This document shows positions 33,001 to 48,400 of a DNA stretch of 64,000 nucleotides, in pieces (the first letter of the stretch is position 1; each line of letters begins with the position of its first letter). The DNA is from Cardinalis cardinalis (lineage: Eukaryota; Chordata; Aves; Passeriformes; Cardinalidae): positions 2,002,872-2,066,871 of the forward strand of contig JACDOX010000038.1 in the NCBI GenBank assembly GCA_014549065.1, written 5' to 3'. Under the pieces are notes generated by a model, which searched no databases, had not been told where the DNA came from, and saw only the letters and a program-made list of their open reading frames with translations. Position numbers and translations under genes: made by a program.

Positions 33001-36000
33001 GACAGCAATTACAAGACCATGGGAGTTGAACTGTGACAGAGCCGACTGGAGTACCAGAGGAGGAAGGAGTAGATTGTAACAGAGAAAGGGAAGTTTGCCT
33101 TATTTTTCTCCACTACCAAATAATTCTTCTGGATTTCCACAGATTTTCTTTAACTGCTGCACTGCTGCCCGCACACACAGACAAAGCAAACCTGCTGTGT
33201 TCCATGTCAGAGTTTCCAGTTTAGGCCCATGAACTGGCTTTCAAGGATTAGCTGTTGGGCCCAAAGAAGATCCAGCTCACTGTCAAGGAGGCCTCTGTTC
33301 ACACACAGCAATTTGTAGTTTTCACTTGGAAATCTGAATGAATCTGCAAGCCCAAAGAAGGCTGGAGGGCATAGAACAAGACGAACACAGGATACGTTCC
33401 TCATAACAGCACATTTTCCAAGCCTGTCCTACATTTATCTCATCTAAGAGCAAAAAAAGGGCCAGTTACTCAGGGCAAAAGATCCTGTAGCCTGACCTCT
33501 GCTCTGTAGCCTTCTACCAGCAGGACTAGTTTCTGATCTTCTTCACCATAGAGGGAGGTCTAAGAAAACTTTCTTCTCCTTGCTGGTCTCTTGGGAGCCA
33601 AAACTTTCTTCTCTTAGCTGATCTCTTTCAGAGACTCTGAAGTGTTAACCAGTTGATCTCCAACATCATCTGTGAACTATACTAAGTTATGACAGCAGCA
33701 AATTTGGCACATCTCACTATATAATACTAATTATATATTAGTGTTCTAACAGTGTTCTAATCTTAAACTGCAGAAGCACTGCTACTGATCAAAAAAAAGA
33801 ACTTATTCCCAGCCTTTACAATTTATTACCATCCCTTCTGGACACTAACAAGTACCAAAGTAACTCTTAGAATTGGGACTTAGTTTCAATGGTACCCTGT
33901 TCATCCCTGAAAGATAAACATGACAAGAACACAGGACTTGGAAGTCTCGGCTATTACGNTGATGGCTAATTTTGAAATAACAGTTAAAATATGAGCTACA
34001 GATAAGCTAAGCAGGGGATATCAAGCCAAATCAATGTGGGTTGCATGAGCTTCTGATTTTCTTCTTTGCTGCATGTAAAGACAGCAGATGGAGAAAAGAA
34101 GGGAGTGAAAGAAAAAGAGACTCTTCTTCAGTGATTTGAATCCAGTGCTGGAGTGTTCAACAAAACACTCCTTTCCAGGATTTAAATTTTCCTTTGATGA
34201 GCACCTTTTGACTCAGTGGGATTTGCAAAGCTTCCATTTGAAGCTAGAGAAGAGTAATCTCACTCTTTCTTTCTTCCCCCTCCCTGCACTACACCCCTCT
34301 AATCATGATTAATATATCTAAACATGCCTGATTAAGCCAGACAGATGATGGGCCACTAATCTGAACTGATCAGGGCTCTGGAGCTGCCGAAGTGAACCTG
34401 CTGTCTCTCTATCAGACAGAGCAATAAGGGGTCAGTAATGCAGCCCCATTAACTGCTTCCTACAGAATGAATTTTCCCTGACTGCTCCTTAAGAGCAGAC
34501 ACTTGAGGAATGCTGCCTGATGGGAAGTTGCTTTGAATCGTTTCTTTTAGCACAACTGTCGAGCAGCTCCTTCTCAAGCCCTCCAGACAAACAACTAAAG
34601 CATGAAAAATGTAGCCACTTCCTTCGATGCTACTTTCTTTTAAATCTCCTCATACCTTATCTTGCTAACTGCCTCTCAATTTTTCTCATCTTTTCTTGGT
34701 AAACTTNAGCACTGACTGATATATGGTGCACTGCAAGTGTGTGGTTATCAGAAAACCANCCCTCTTCAGAAAACCAACCCTGTTCCCACCAACCCTGCTC
34801 CCACTGTGCCTGTGTGTAAGCAAGGGATCCACTTCTGTGTTCAGGTGGAGCTTGCACTTCATGAATTCATAAAATTTAGGGCTGCAACAGACCACTATGA
34901 TCAATACACCATATCAATATACCAATGAACTGCCTGCCTGCAACATATTTGCACTAATGTTGAGGGCTCATTGAAGGATAAATGGATACAGGACAGAAAA
35001 AGAGCAAAATGTACACCTCTGAATTTGTTCAGGTATCTATGCACTTGTACATACACCTGCTTTTATGTGGCTGCAGCCCTTTAAAAACTTCATCCTCTGA
35101 GATCTACTTCCAGTAAAAGACTGCAGTCAAGAGGGATCAAGNGGGCATCAGGCCTTGCCTGGGCTCTCTGAAATCCTGTGACTACTTATCCTAAAACTGG
35201 TCTTTGGTATAATTTCAAGTGCCTTCAAAGCTTCTCTGAATCACACAAGCTGTGACCAGCTCTGGGGAATTCTGCTGGCTGCAAGTCAGACGGAGAATTA
35301 TATTTCTCAAATCGATCACAGAAGAGACTGGGATGAAGAGTGATGATGTATTTCACACATTTATGCTATCAGGGAGGACTTTTCAAAAGTCACTTCCGAA
35401 GCAAAAGAGTAAAAACAGAAACAAGAATCTGACACTATGAGATCTGATTAAAAATAACCAACCACAGGCAATAAAACCCACCTACAATTAGATACATATA
35501 TTCCAAGGTGCTTTCCTTGTATTTGGGTTTCAAAATATGGGAAAGAATACTCAAGATTTAATTATTTGCAACTGTGACTGTCAGAGAGAGGATTCCAAAA
35601 AACATAGCTTTCCAGCATGCTGCTCTGTAAATCTGAGCTCTTGCCCTGTAACTAAGAGCTGAGGAATTCTGGTGTTCATGCAGGTCTGCATGTGAATACA
35701 CACTGGATGTGCACATGAATGTTAAATTCTCTTTGTCCAGGAGCAATCAAGCACTTTGCAATGTGAAATGGAAATCTAGGGAAAAACCTGTAAATATTTG
35801 TGCTAAAATAGGAGCAAGTTCACCTTATGTCATTGGCTCATTCCCACAGCATTTATGAAACTCCTTTTTTCTATGGGAAAGATGGAAGATGGAAAAGATA
35901 TAATGTCTTTATTTCTGGGCATAGCATAGCCTAGAGAATTCATTACATTAAGNCATTAATCCAATCTAGTAAAAATGGTTTTTAATCTCATATTGGACTC

Positions 36001-39000
36001 TGTATTGGAGCAATACATTTAAGTGGGATATGGGAACAAAATGCTATGAAAATCTCTTAGTATATACAGCTGGGTACAAAATACTGTGCTTCCAATCACC
36101 TATTGCATGTTNCTTTGATAAGACCAGCTGATAAAAAATTCTGTAAAATGGGAAGAAGAGCAAGATCAGTGATTAAACTACGGGGTTTTTTTGGTTGTTT
36201 TTTATTTTGCCTTGTGTGTGTGTAAGATTAGTCCTGCCATCACAGATAACTGTGCAAAATCTGGAACTCTTGTACTAAAATTAAATGGTGTGATTGTCTT
36301 GCAACAGATATGATTTTGCACAAAGGTAAAACTACAGTTAGGTCAGTAAGAAAAAGTAAAGTTTCTTTGTCTTTTTAAACATAAACTCATTTTTGTACAA
36401 AATTTCATCTGACTGCAAAATTTGTGGGGTGAAGTTTGCTTTGCTTNTTTTCCTTTGTACATTTTTCCTCTCTTCTTGTGCTTTTATGAAAGAATGAAAT
36501 ANGAAAGTTTAGTTCAACATACATTTAGCTATGATATTGTAAACACAAACATGGGGAATCTAATTAGTTGATTTTCATGGTCCTCTTATCCTGGACATGT
36601 TACACATAATTGCAGCTCAGCCACCTTTGTTCTGAGAAGAACTGACAAACTGATACACATACAAAGCCTCCCATTTAGGTAAGGGCAGAGAAACTGAAAT
36701 GCTGCTGGTGGAATCTGTGTTGTGGTATAATGAGCACAGTTGTGATACCTTCACTGCATAATGGCCCCACTTGCAAATTTACCTTTGGAGCATCTTTGTT
36801 GTCTTAACTATATTTTTTCTGCTTAATGGGTCTTTGCAGCTCAACTTCCATTTAAACACAGAACCTCTTTTACAAGGTGTAAGTGCTACAAAACCTTTCT
36901 ATAAATTAAAGTATATAGAAGAGGCCATTTGCATCGGCATTAGGGAATGATTCTGAAAGGGTTTTAAAAGAAATCAATTACAATAATTCATACATATAAA
37001 GATGCAACTGCGTAAGTCAATCCAACTTTTCTTCTCATTATAAGATGTGTGAATGCCAGCTTGTTACTATTCCTGGGGTTTCTCTGCACAGTGATTGTAC
37101 CATTTTAAGTAGAAGTGTGGAACATATTTCATGTTTGTCAATGCATTTTTTTAGTTCATTTGGATTATTATACCTTTGAAATTTAAGTGCAGCGGNAGTT
37201 TCTGAGTGATTTAACATGTAGACATTTTTACTCTGAATTAGGTACAACTAATTCTTGTTTCTCTTAATCCAAAACTAAATTATATCAGATTGGAATGTGT
37301 TCTTACTATCTGGAATAAAAATGGGTCATACCACAGTGTAAGAGTATTGGTTACTGAACTAACGTTTAGACCGAAACCTAATTAAGCACAAAAAGTTCCT
37401 TATAGGCAGATCAAGTGTGACATCCTACATTTCCCCTTCCCACAGCCTGGGCACTGTCATGGCAAGGAGGTTCATTGGAACCTCTCTGCATTACTCTTGT
37501 ACATCCTGCAAAAATAATCATGGTCCCAGTCCTTCAGTGAGCAAGTCATCAATTGCTGCTCTGCAGCAGGGAGCCACACAGCCTTCAGACTACTCAATAG
37601 ACTGCATGTGGCAAAGAGGGAACACTGTGCAAAGGGTGTGAATGAGTCATTCGACATTTCAGGTTGACTGAAGTCATTCTGCTACATTTATTTCCAATCT
37701 TGATGTGCTACCCATATTTGCATATTAAGCAGGATGGGAAGAAAGATTTAAATTTTTTTGCTACAACACATGCATGGAACACAGCAGAGTGCACGTGTGT
37801 GAGAATGAGAGATTACATGCATGCTTGGGTGAACAGAGCATCGTGTGAAGTGCCTCTTCTACCTTCATACAGGAGCAGGCATTCTGCTTGCAAGCCTGAA
37901 CACATCTCAGCAAACGTTATGCTTGAGCCTGTGTTATCTCTAGGGAGCTGAATATAAAGGAAAGATGTTCATTGGCAGTATGCCTGAAGAGAGGAAGGGA
38001 GGTCCCATGAGCATACTTCAGGTGATGTGTGTTTTGTTTTCTTTGGCAAATACAAATCTGAATGAGCCGGTCTGTGTACACTTGAAGGGTAGGTGTGTGA
38101 GCTGCGTGCATGTGGGTGACAAGGAGCACCCAAGAGCACGAGCAGGTGTCAGCTGAAGCTGGAATTTATATATTTGTCAAACATCATTAGCAGTAAACCA
38201 CCTACTTAAAGATTTCCATGGAAGGAATAAGTGGCAGCCTCTCAAAGTATTCCACTGTAGATGCTCCCCCACTATTCTGCAAGTTATTGATAGCACACTC
38301 AATTAACCTTGGGGACAGAATACAGAATGGACATTGTCTCTCTCAGTTTCAGTCATTTTTGNTCAGTGACACAGTTTGCATACAAACCACTGAGGAGTAG
38401 TAGTTAAATCTCCAAGTAAAAGTGCTTTAATGAAAACAAAAGTGCACATTCCTATGTTTGGATTCGTATTAAGCCTTGTAAGCTTCATTATCTGAAAGCC
38501 TAAACGTTGGGCCAAGTCACTGCAGATTATGTCCCATTAAGTAGCGAGTGCAATTCTAGTTCAAAAAGTTTAGAGAAAATGTACTCGTAGATTTGTTTGG
38601 CTGGCAATTGCAGGCATATTATAGCAATTCCAATTTACCCACTGTGCTTGTATTGGCTTTGTACAGAAGATAAAATGGAATAAGGTGAAAATCCAATTTT
38701 TATTAGTAAGTCCACTTCAAGGCACACTTCTTGAGGAAAAGGTCTAGTAACTACTGGAACTTGTGATGCAATTAGGGGAGACTCCACACCAGAAGCCTTT
38801 GTAAAACCCAAGAGGGTCTTGAGCAATAGTGGGAACTCAGATGTGCTGAGGATATCATAGTTTAGGTAATCTGGGCAGAGGCACAATATGATCTACAACA
38901 GCTACAAGGCAGTTCACAGATCCCCTGAGAACTGGCTTCAGTCCTACCAGCTCACTTAAGCATAAGAGTATGATTGTTTTACCTTGATTTTGTTCTGAGA

Positions 39001-39407
39001 CTGAGAAATGGATGTGTACATATTTAAAGAAGCCGGGTGTTACATTCAACATCACATTATGGTCTATGTGGGGAGGAAAATAAGTTATTTCTTCCACAAC
39101 ACAATAAAATATCATTCACAGTTGTTCCTACAACTCATGCTCCAGAACACACTCTGCTGATATCAGTGCTGTCATCTAAGAATCATCTCATGAGGAAGAG
39201 TTGGGGAAAAAAAATTTTTAAAAAAATCAGGGAATTGATATCTTATTTGTTGAACTCTCTTGGAGTACTGTTGGACTACTTATTTGTTACATCTTTTCTC
39301 CTTAGCCTTTCACTGTCTTTCCTACCCATATGGCAAATCACTTGAAGCAAATGACGTTTTTTCCATATGGTGCTCCATAACAAAAACCAAAACCAGTGGG
39401 TCAGAGC
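30043..39407. other. Intergenic sequence upstream of GRAP2, nothing firmly recognised
   Basis: AT-rich unique sequence with a short CA tract near 30447. A TATAAAAG at about 32182 on the plus strand has no convincing gene after it. No exon, RNA gene or repeat family was recognised. Confidence 0.45.
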
Positions 39408-39488
39408 TGTCTATAGAATCCTACAATAANTAGATTAAAAGGGATTTGTGGCAGTCATGCAGTTCAAGCCCCTGNCCACAGCAGGGTT
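39408..39488 (-). mobile_element. CR1 LINE 3'-end fragment
   Basis: The plus strand reads ATAGAATCCTACAAT and then AGGGATTTGTGGCAGTC, GTTCAAGCCCCTG and CAGCAGGGTTAAT. This is a decayed form of the conserved reverse-complement CR1 tail (ATAGAATCATAGAAT ... GTCCAACCCCCCTGC ... GCAGGGACA). The element is therefore on the minus strand, heavily 5'-truncated and old. Confidence 0.6.
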
Positions 39489-42400
39489 AATTTTGAAATC
39501 ACACAAAATGAGAATGTAACCTCATCTTTCTACAGTGACTACTCTAATGAAACACAAGTCTAATTCAGGCAATGATATAAATCATACACATGGCTAGATT
39601 AAAGACATATGGAAATCATTTAGNTAGAAGACCTGCATTAAATTATTTGAGATTTCCTTTCAATATGCATTCATAAGATGGTACTGACTGCAGTGTTAGA
39701 CTCCAATTATAAAGCACATATTATCTAAACACACACTCAAATGAGGCTATCATTACAATCGCTATTTCCTGAATTCTGTGTGCTGAAGACCCTCATTACA
39801 TAGTTTNAAAAATCTGATTATTTGTAGCTGGAACTCAGGAAATAATGCAGAAGAGGAAAGAAGGGGGAAATTCCAAACTGGAAAAAATGGTTGCTTTACT
39901 CAGCACAGAGGAAAACACTACATGTCATGTACCTCATACAGCATTCGAGAAGGTGTTCCTCTTCTAAATACTTAGAAAATCTGCAGAAGAAGGTTTTGAG
40001 AGCCAGAAACTGTGGGGACTGTGTAGCTCTTTCAAGCTACATTTTGATCATGGCAAGGCTTTTCTCACAGGCTGTGCAGTGAGAAAACTGCCAGTGGCAG
40101 GAATTACTCGTCACAAGACTTAAACAACCCAAACAAGGCCTGTGCGCTGCTACATGGAGATTTAACCAAGCAAAACAGGGATTAATGTGATTATTTCCAT
40201 GATGAATGAGATGAATTTTTTCCAAATTGAAAACATCTAAAAATATTATCAACACTGCAATTCTGCTTCCATACGAAAAAAAATCAAAACCGTGTTATGC
40301 TCACCACACTTCCATTTTCTGCTCTGCTTTCTATCAGTTGCTTGTATCTACTTCACTTGCATTCAGATTTAAGGACTACAATGTTCAGATTCATTACTTC
40401 TGCATATCTTGCTATATTTGATTACAGTAGGCTGTCTCTTTTGCCTTGACAGATTAGCCTTGCCTTTTAGTTTGGCTTTACAAAAACGATTATACTTTAT
40501 AAAGTGATCATCTTTGTAAAAGAAGCTAATCCACAACCATCCACAAAGCATTTACTGAATTTTGGAATACTGTTTTCTTGGTNGCTCTGTCTGATGGTGG
40601 TTGGGCTTTGCTCATCTCTGCAGCTTAGAAAGGAAAGCGGTGGATGCTCAGCCCTTCTGAAGCTTGAGTCAGTGAAGCATCCAAGGTTGCAGAGCAGAAG
40701 ATGATGCATTCAAAACCACTTCCAAAAAATATCATGCCAGGATTTACATTGAAAAGGAGAATAACATTTCAAAAGAACATTCTGCTCAAAAGTTTAAAAA
40801 GCATTTCAAGCAAAAAAGTTAAACATACAAACAAAACTGTTCAAAACAGCAGTAATTCATTAGGAAAATAACCACTGCTCATTCCAAGAGNTTCCCAATG
40901 CATTTCACAAATCATTAATTATATTCAGACTCACTTTGTGTATCTGGTATCCTGATAGACTCCATTGGGTGGGGATGCAACTAGACACAGACCACATTGT
41001 TGTATAGCTTCTCCCTGGTGTGTTTTAAAGAATTACAGCTGTTCCATTGCCTTTGCTTGCTGAAACTACCCAGCACTTTAATGAAGAAGCCCTGTTTTGA
41101 GCTCTGGTGTTTTTTTCCTGCAGCCTCACTGAAAATAACACTTCTCTGGACATGCCTGTTATGGGTTAGCTGAACTGGTAAGTCTGAATGTTAAAATATG
41201 ATGACTGTGTCCTTTGACCCCAGCTTTACCCTGGAGGACACCTCTAGTTTGGTGGCTGCTTTCCCCGACTCTGTTTATCCCTTCACCTAACAATAAAATC
41301 CGTCCTCCTGTGCTTTTCAGCAGTGCACAGCCGGTTAAGAGCAGAAGCAACAACTGCCCAATTAAAATTGAAATGTCAGATATGCAGAAGGCAAACTGTA
41401 ATCAAACTGACCTGCCTGGGTTATCAGGGCAAGATGCCTTTAGGCTTATGCAATTAACTGGAGGATAATTGATGACCACAGGCAATCAACCTACAGATGC
41501 AGGTCTCATGTGCAAGAAATGTGCTTGGGCACATCATTCAGTATTGACTCAGAGAAAAGANCTGGACTCTGTTGGAGTCAAGTACCTCCTAAAGCACTGA
41601 GGGTTTCCTGAGAAATCTCCCCAAAATTACCAGCTGAAATCACAAAGTGCTTAGAAGACTCAAAGCAGTGGCTACAAGCGTGCTGCCATTCCCTGTGTGT
41701 CTGTAGAGTGTGCAAGGAATGGTAAAATCTCTTTAGCTGGTGGTGGAGGCAAAGGATCCTTCAGTTGATGATTTATTACAGTGAGACAAAATAAAAGCAG
41801 ATGTAGGGAGCTTTAAGGCACTACCAAAGAAAAAGAAATCATGCCAGAAAAAAGTTTTTTTTTTTTTCTGGAGTACTGAAACAACTGTCCTGGGCTAGCC
41901 CTGGGAGAGCTTCTCATCCAAACAAACCCTTCATCTTTCCTCCCTTCTACTTTTCATTCTTCCCTTACCCCTCTCTTTAGAAAGAGCTTGNTGAGGCCTG
42001 GGTTTTCTTCTGCTATGACTTTGCCTGCATCTCAAGAACTGATGTGTTTAGTTGGTTTTCTGTTTTCTTTTTTACATCAAGACAACCACTGCTTATTAAA
42101 TTGCCAATGAAATTATTACTGAGCTGTTAGAGGTACACCTCCAAGGAGGCATTTTGCCTTGGCCACAGCTAGCTACAATGCCATGAAATCACCTGTGCCT
42201 TTTCTTCCCTGAGATTCCATATGGAGCAGTACACCTGGAGTAAACCACTTGACTATTAAACACTGCTTGTTTTTGCAATGAAGATATAATTTCTAGTAGT
42301 ACAGAGTCTCTAATGTCCACAGTGTCTGAAAGTCAGTTGAAGCTGTTCTGTAAAAGAACTAATTAATAATAAAACTCAGGATGCTTAAACAACTGACCTT

Positions 42401-45400
42401 CAAAAGCCCTGGAGATTTAAGAAAGTNTTTTTAAACCCATTTCACAGTTGCAGTTATTAATGAATGATTAATTTCTACAGACATCATCTTGTGCTTGCTT
42501 CAACCTTCTTTGCTCCAATGACTTCAACAGTCAAGGGAAACAGTCAGAATAATGTTGAAAACTAGTTAGAAAATAAAAATAAATTAATTAGTATGTACTA
42601 TGGAGGTACTAGTCACATCTGTGTACCTTCAGCTGACCTGAGCTTTGAACTTAAAATAAGATTCAGTTGTTTTGCTATGTATGAGAAACATAGCATACAT
42701 TAGGAATTACAGCATTAATTGTATGGGCACAAAATGAATTTCCTGATAGGTTACATGTGAATCTATTAACTAATTTACTAAGTAAATTTATTCTTAAACA
42801 TAGGTTCTTTAAGAAACTTGACACTCTGGATTNGATTTTTAATTTGTTTTTATGGCCACAACAATGGAATAATTAATCCAAATTTTTATTCTGCCTAAAG
42901 ATCACAAAAATCTTGCATAGACAATATGTGAAGATCTTTTTCCAAGGTTTTTTACCTTTACAATACTTTTAATTAAAAAATTTCCTTTCCTAAAACACTC
43001 AGAGTTTGATTTACTCCTTCTGATGATGCTACAAATAGAGCTTTTGAGGCACTTGAACTGCCCACCGTTAGAATGGTCCTTTCAAAATGTTCATCACTTC
43101 ACACCAGGCTTCTCAGTAGACAGTAGAACCTGCACCAGCTCTCAGCAGGAGCAGTTGGCTTCACTTCTGCTGGAAACAGAGTGAAGCAGCTGCTGCTCAC
43201 AACAAGGAAACTCCGTGAGCAGCAGCGTCAGCCCCACTGAGAGCTGCCTTGCTGTGATGTTGTGGGAAGGGAAAAATATTTTCTTGAAGATCATTTAAAC
43301 CTAATCTGACAACACAAACACTCAGAGATTTTAATTACTGAATGGGCTTGTTACAGCCAGTACAGAAGAGAGCATTAAACCTTTTAGNCTCATGGTACCG
43401 GTGTCATTACTTGGGGTACAGGACAAGCAGTATATGCTATGTCAAACCAGTAGGCAAAAGATGCAAGTGCTGCACATGGCCTTTGCTGAAGGTAATAACA
43501 TGATTATGACACCACTGATGTAATTTATTGCAACGTAATATTGCCTGTCATTCATTCCCTTCTACTGAGAATGTAGCAGTACTTGATGGCTTCAATGAAT
43601 TAAGATTCATCTTCTGTCTAAGATGGGAAAGTATTTACAGATGAGACTCAGATATCTTTGAGAGTTGAGGAAATTGGGAGGTTTTTTCTGTTTTGATAGA
43701 TATAATCTCAGAGATCTCTTACACTATTAGAATTATCAAGAAAGCGCAGTCCAAGCAGNGTAATGACAATACAGCCTGAAACTTGATAATACCACTTGAA
43801 ACTGTAAACTAAACTCCCTGACAGAATTAGAAAGCATTTCTTCCATCCCTATGTGGAGCTCTGCATGTTTGGTCACCTTTCTCAGAATCAATATTTTGAC
43901 CACTACTAGAGAAGTGCAGTGGATGTGACAGACAAACAGTCTGATGTGGTACAGCAAGTGCCATGTACAAAGAGTGAGAAAGAAGCCTCCAGTGTCCTGG
44001 CTTTGGACACTCTACACGTAACATGAAAAACAATTACCAGAGCCTGATTATTACGCACAGAGACAATTTCAGAAGTTAGTCCATATCCTAAGATAATCCC
44101 TGTTTGGATTGCAAGTGCTTCTGACCTAGAAGCATGATGTTATTTATGTAACTAGATTTTAAAAATAAAAAAGGGATGTCTGTCAGAGTTCCGAGGTTTT
44201 AAGTTTGTACTCTATGAGTTACTGNTGGATTTGATGATGATGAGATAATAAAATAAAACAACTGGAGAACTGGAAAGACTAGAGAATGTGAGGTATACAA
44301 TGCCTGGGGGGGGGGGAAAGTGGCATGTTATTAGTACTGTACACTGCTCCAAAAAGATAAAGCCATTTATAAAAAAAGACTGAACTGAGGAGAGAGAGGA
44401 AGGATGGATCTTAGAATTTCGAGAGAGGTAAAAAAGAATTTCATCATGTGTTAGCACATGATGTTCATTTAGGCATTCAACTAATTTTCTTTTACCTCAT
44501 AATATTTTGCAGTACTGACCTCTGATTTTAGTGCCAGGATAATGTGTCCATTCTTAGCAAGCTTATTCCTCAAAGATTAGTCCCTCCTGCTTAGATATTA
44601 TTTAAAAGGTACTTTAGCATGGTTCTCCAATTAGCAGAACAATTAAAATTTTAAAAAAAAGGGCTACAGGAAGAATTCAGACAATTCCAAAACATTTTTT
44701 AAAAAAATTCTCATCTATCTGAAATCCTTCTAGAAATAATAGACAGCAACTAATACTTCAGAGAGAGCATTCTGGGCAAAAGTCAAAAGAAAAGAAAGAT
44801 ACCATTCCTCTCCACCCGATTACCCAGTGGGGTAAGTTCAACATCCCTAGGACAGTAGCAATCAAGGATCAGAAGCATTTGAGTACAATATCAGCCCCCT
44901 AGAAGGGCTGTACCATGGGAATTAGTTTGTGTCTTGAACCATGAAATTTATAGTACACACATTTGTTAGCTGAGCTGATGTCTTTACCAATTCTACTCAT
45001 GTTTGTGCAAGTTTCTTTCCCTCCACCCCTTTTAAAAAAGTGGTCATTTGAAATCATCTTTAAAATCAAATTATCACTATAAAATGCAGAAACAAGTCAG
45101 ACTTGTTTAGTGGTGAGAAAAGAAGAGTAGGAATCAATTTTCCAAGGCCAGCTCAATTAAAGATTTTCTGTGCATTCCTGGGCAAGTCACTTCACCTCTC
45201 TGAACTGTAGGACACATTTAAAAATATCAGTGAAGCTGCACATAGAGATATTTAAATGGAATTGGGTACCAAAACCCATAATACTGCCTTCTCAGGGCAG
45301 CAGGGTTTTTTCACAGATTGTCAAGTTAGGCTGGTACAGCTTTAGTGCTTCTGTCATCTCAATTTCATCATACTTATGTATGTGGGCCTGATTATAAAGT

Positions 45401-48400
45401 GAAAGAGTTCACACTCACCTGTCTTAAAGGCTGGGCAAAACACCCATTAATAGGCAAAAATGTGTGCAGACATTAAGATGAAAGGCTTGAGCAGGAAAGA
45501 AAAAGTTACTGATGGTAATATACTTCCTTTGCTGCTGCCAAATATACAAAGAATGGTGGAAAGCTAAGCTAAAAAGATGCCGAGGACTCCTTCAAGGGAG
45601 CTACAAAATAAAGATTTTTGAAAGATATCGAGGGACTTATGCATAACATTTGTGCTGACTGGGATATGGCTGGCAGTCAACCCTGAGCTTTAAATCAAGA
45701 GTGTTGCCATCATTATACTGAGCATACATGTGGCACTTTGGGACATGGCTTAGCAGTGAACGTGGCAGTGCTGCGTTAACAGCCAGACGCGATTTCAGGA
45801 GGCTTCTCGGACCTTAAGGATGCTATGATTCCATATAGCAATTTGAGGAACTAATAAAAGACAGAATTGCTACATTCTTCTTAGACCAAAACCAGACTCT
45901 GGAGATGAGGAAGAAGGGCAGAAGAAATCAGAGCCTGATTTAGATTTATAAAACTCCAAGCAAACTAAAATGAGCCCCAAAGGCCCAGGTGTATCAACTG
46001 TTGGTAGCAATACTTCCTTACTTGTCAAACATGTGGTGTTTTGTCAGCCACAGTGGGTAGGTTCTTCTAACTGATACCAGAGACTGAACTTGCCAGTGAG
46101 TGTATTTTATGGTGTGTCTATACATATATACACATATATATACATACATATACATAAATGCATGTAAAAATATGTATATATCTACACACACACATATATA
46201 CATATATACATTAAAGCTTCACTAAGAGGAGAATTTCAAGCGAAAACAATGTTAAGGGAAGAAACATAAGGAAGAGAATGAAGATAATTTTCATTGTATT
46301 AGACAATAAAAATAAACCAAAAGAGACTGCCTACAGCAGTAGTTCCAGAACTGTGGCTTAATAGCAACCTCTTGCCTGCCAAACTTTCAGATATTGCTTG
46401 TGGCTAAGGAGAACTGCTGTCAAGCTGCAAGTTGATTGGGAAGGCAAAGTGTAACATGNTGCGGGGGACATCACAACTGCACTGCTGGCCCTTGAATCAG
46501 CAAAAACGGAGGGCATTGCTGTATGGTTGCAAGAGTCAGTGTAATCATCAGGGGAAAAAAAAAAAGAAATTCCATGTAACCAGGTAAAAGAAGATGAAGT
46601 TTGAAGAGGAAGGTGATGTCTCTTGCTAGAATAATGGCTATAACTTACAGAAACCAGAAAAGCTTACAGGCCCGCTCTACCTTGTGCGAACTAAAGTGAG
46701 AAGGCGTAGGAGATCAGGACAAACAGCCTGCTCGAGCAGCAGAGCCCCTTTTTCTGAAAGCTGCCTGTTTTGCCCAGGCAGATCCGTCAGTCTTAACAAT
46801 TTTAGGAGATGTGTGCAGAAGGGTGTGGTAGAGATGAAAGTAATTCCAAAATCTAGACAGCAAAACTAAGCTAAATTTAGCTGTGTGCATTTCACAGTGC
46901 ATATCCATCCATCTCCAGGTTATTCTGCTTTCTTGATAAAAAAGGGAATGACAGTGCTTGTTTGTGCCTAATCTCTTCTTTGTGGGATTGTCAAGTTCAA
47001 ATGCAAGAATGAAATAGAAATAAATGTCACCAAATAGGAAAGCAAAGGGAATTGCTTCACTGCAAGAGCNATGCATTTGTTCACTGAGCCACTGCTAAGG
47101 AAACAGGTTTCCTTCCTATCTGTTCCACAACTCATTTTGCCATCACATGATAGCCAGAAGTTTTGTCCTATTCAGAAACATGGGAGCAGAGGCTAAAGCA
47201 TGAGTTTCTCTCTTTTCCGCTTTCAAGTGGATGACTGGCACTGCTGGCTGCTNGCTTCATCACCTATGGTCTTCCATGCCAAAACATAACTGGTAGGTAA
47301 CTCTTTCTCATCCCAAAGCCCAGTTCCTCCTGCCATGCCCGTTTACTAAATACTCAATTATCATTAAACCTTTCTTCACTGGACAATTATAAATGTGACA
47401 GGCTCTCCTGCTGCTGCTGAAGAGAGCTTAGATTATTGTTTCTTCTAAGAAAATGCTGTACTGATAGGATGCTACTAAATCATGTCTTGGAGACTGATGT
47501 CCTTTTGCTCCTACCAGACAAGTATTATGAACTTCACGCACACAAACACACATGAAACACATGAAAGACCTTGCCATACAGCTCTATAGCACTCCAGTCT
47601 AAAGATGTGTCTCATAACAATATTGCCTGTTATGCTTACAACGCATCAAAAAGCTTCACAACAACATTAAAAAACAATTGAGGCAAAATTACGCCCGTCT
47701 GACCCCGTGAGAAACCACCACATTTCACAGAAGACATAACAGGTCAGGAAAAACAGCTTACTTGAGCAGCAGAGCCCTGGTTTTGAGCAAAAGGAGGGTC
47801 AACAATGCCATATCTCCAGGTGCCTAAAGCATTTTTCTTTCTAGGCATCTTGCCCCTTTCAGTACGATCACAATGGGTGTCTCGGAGACACAATAGCCTG
47901 ATCTCTGCTAGAGCAACCTTAAATTTTTCCCAGCCAGGGAAAACTGACTAATAAAAAAAATCTTTTTTTTTGTGCTTGTGACTAATAAAAGAAAAATTCC
48001 TATTCATTATTTTCTTTGCTCTGTTCCAATAAATATGCTCCTCCTGAGCACAGTCCCGATCCCCCACTGACAAGGAGAAAAACCTGATGCACCTGCAGTG
48101 GAAAAGAAAACACACTGAATCTGAAGCCTTGCAGATAAGCCCTTACTTGTTTAACTCTAGAAAATGCANTGCTAATTTAGCCAATGCATCTACCCATAAA
48201 ACCTCACAGCAAAAGAAGCAAGCCCCCAAGCAGATCTGTACCTTTGTGGCAGGTAGTTACACTCTGGTCTTTCAGGATCTGTGGTGGGANCAAACAGTAG
48301 GGGAATGGCACGAATCTCATAACAACCTGTCTTCAGCACAAATGCTTAGCAAGGACCAAAGTCTGCGGAGCCATTTGGGACACACAAATCTTCAGCCCAG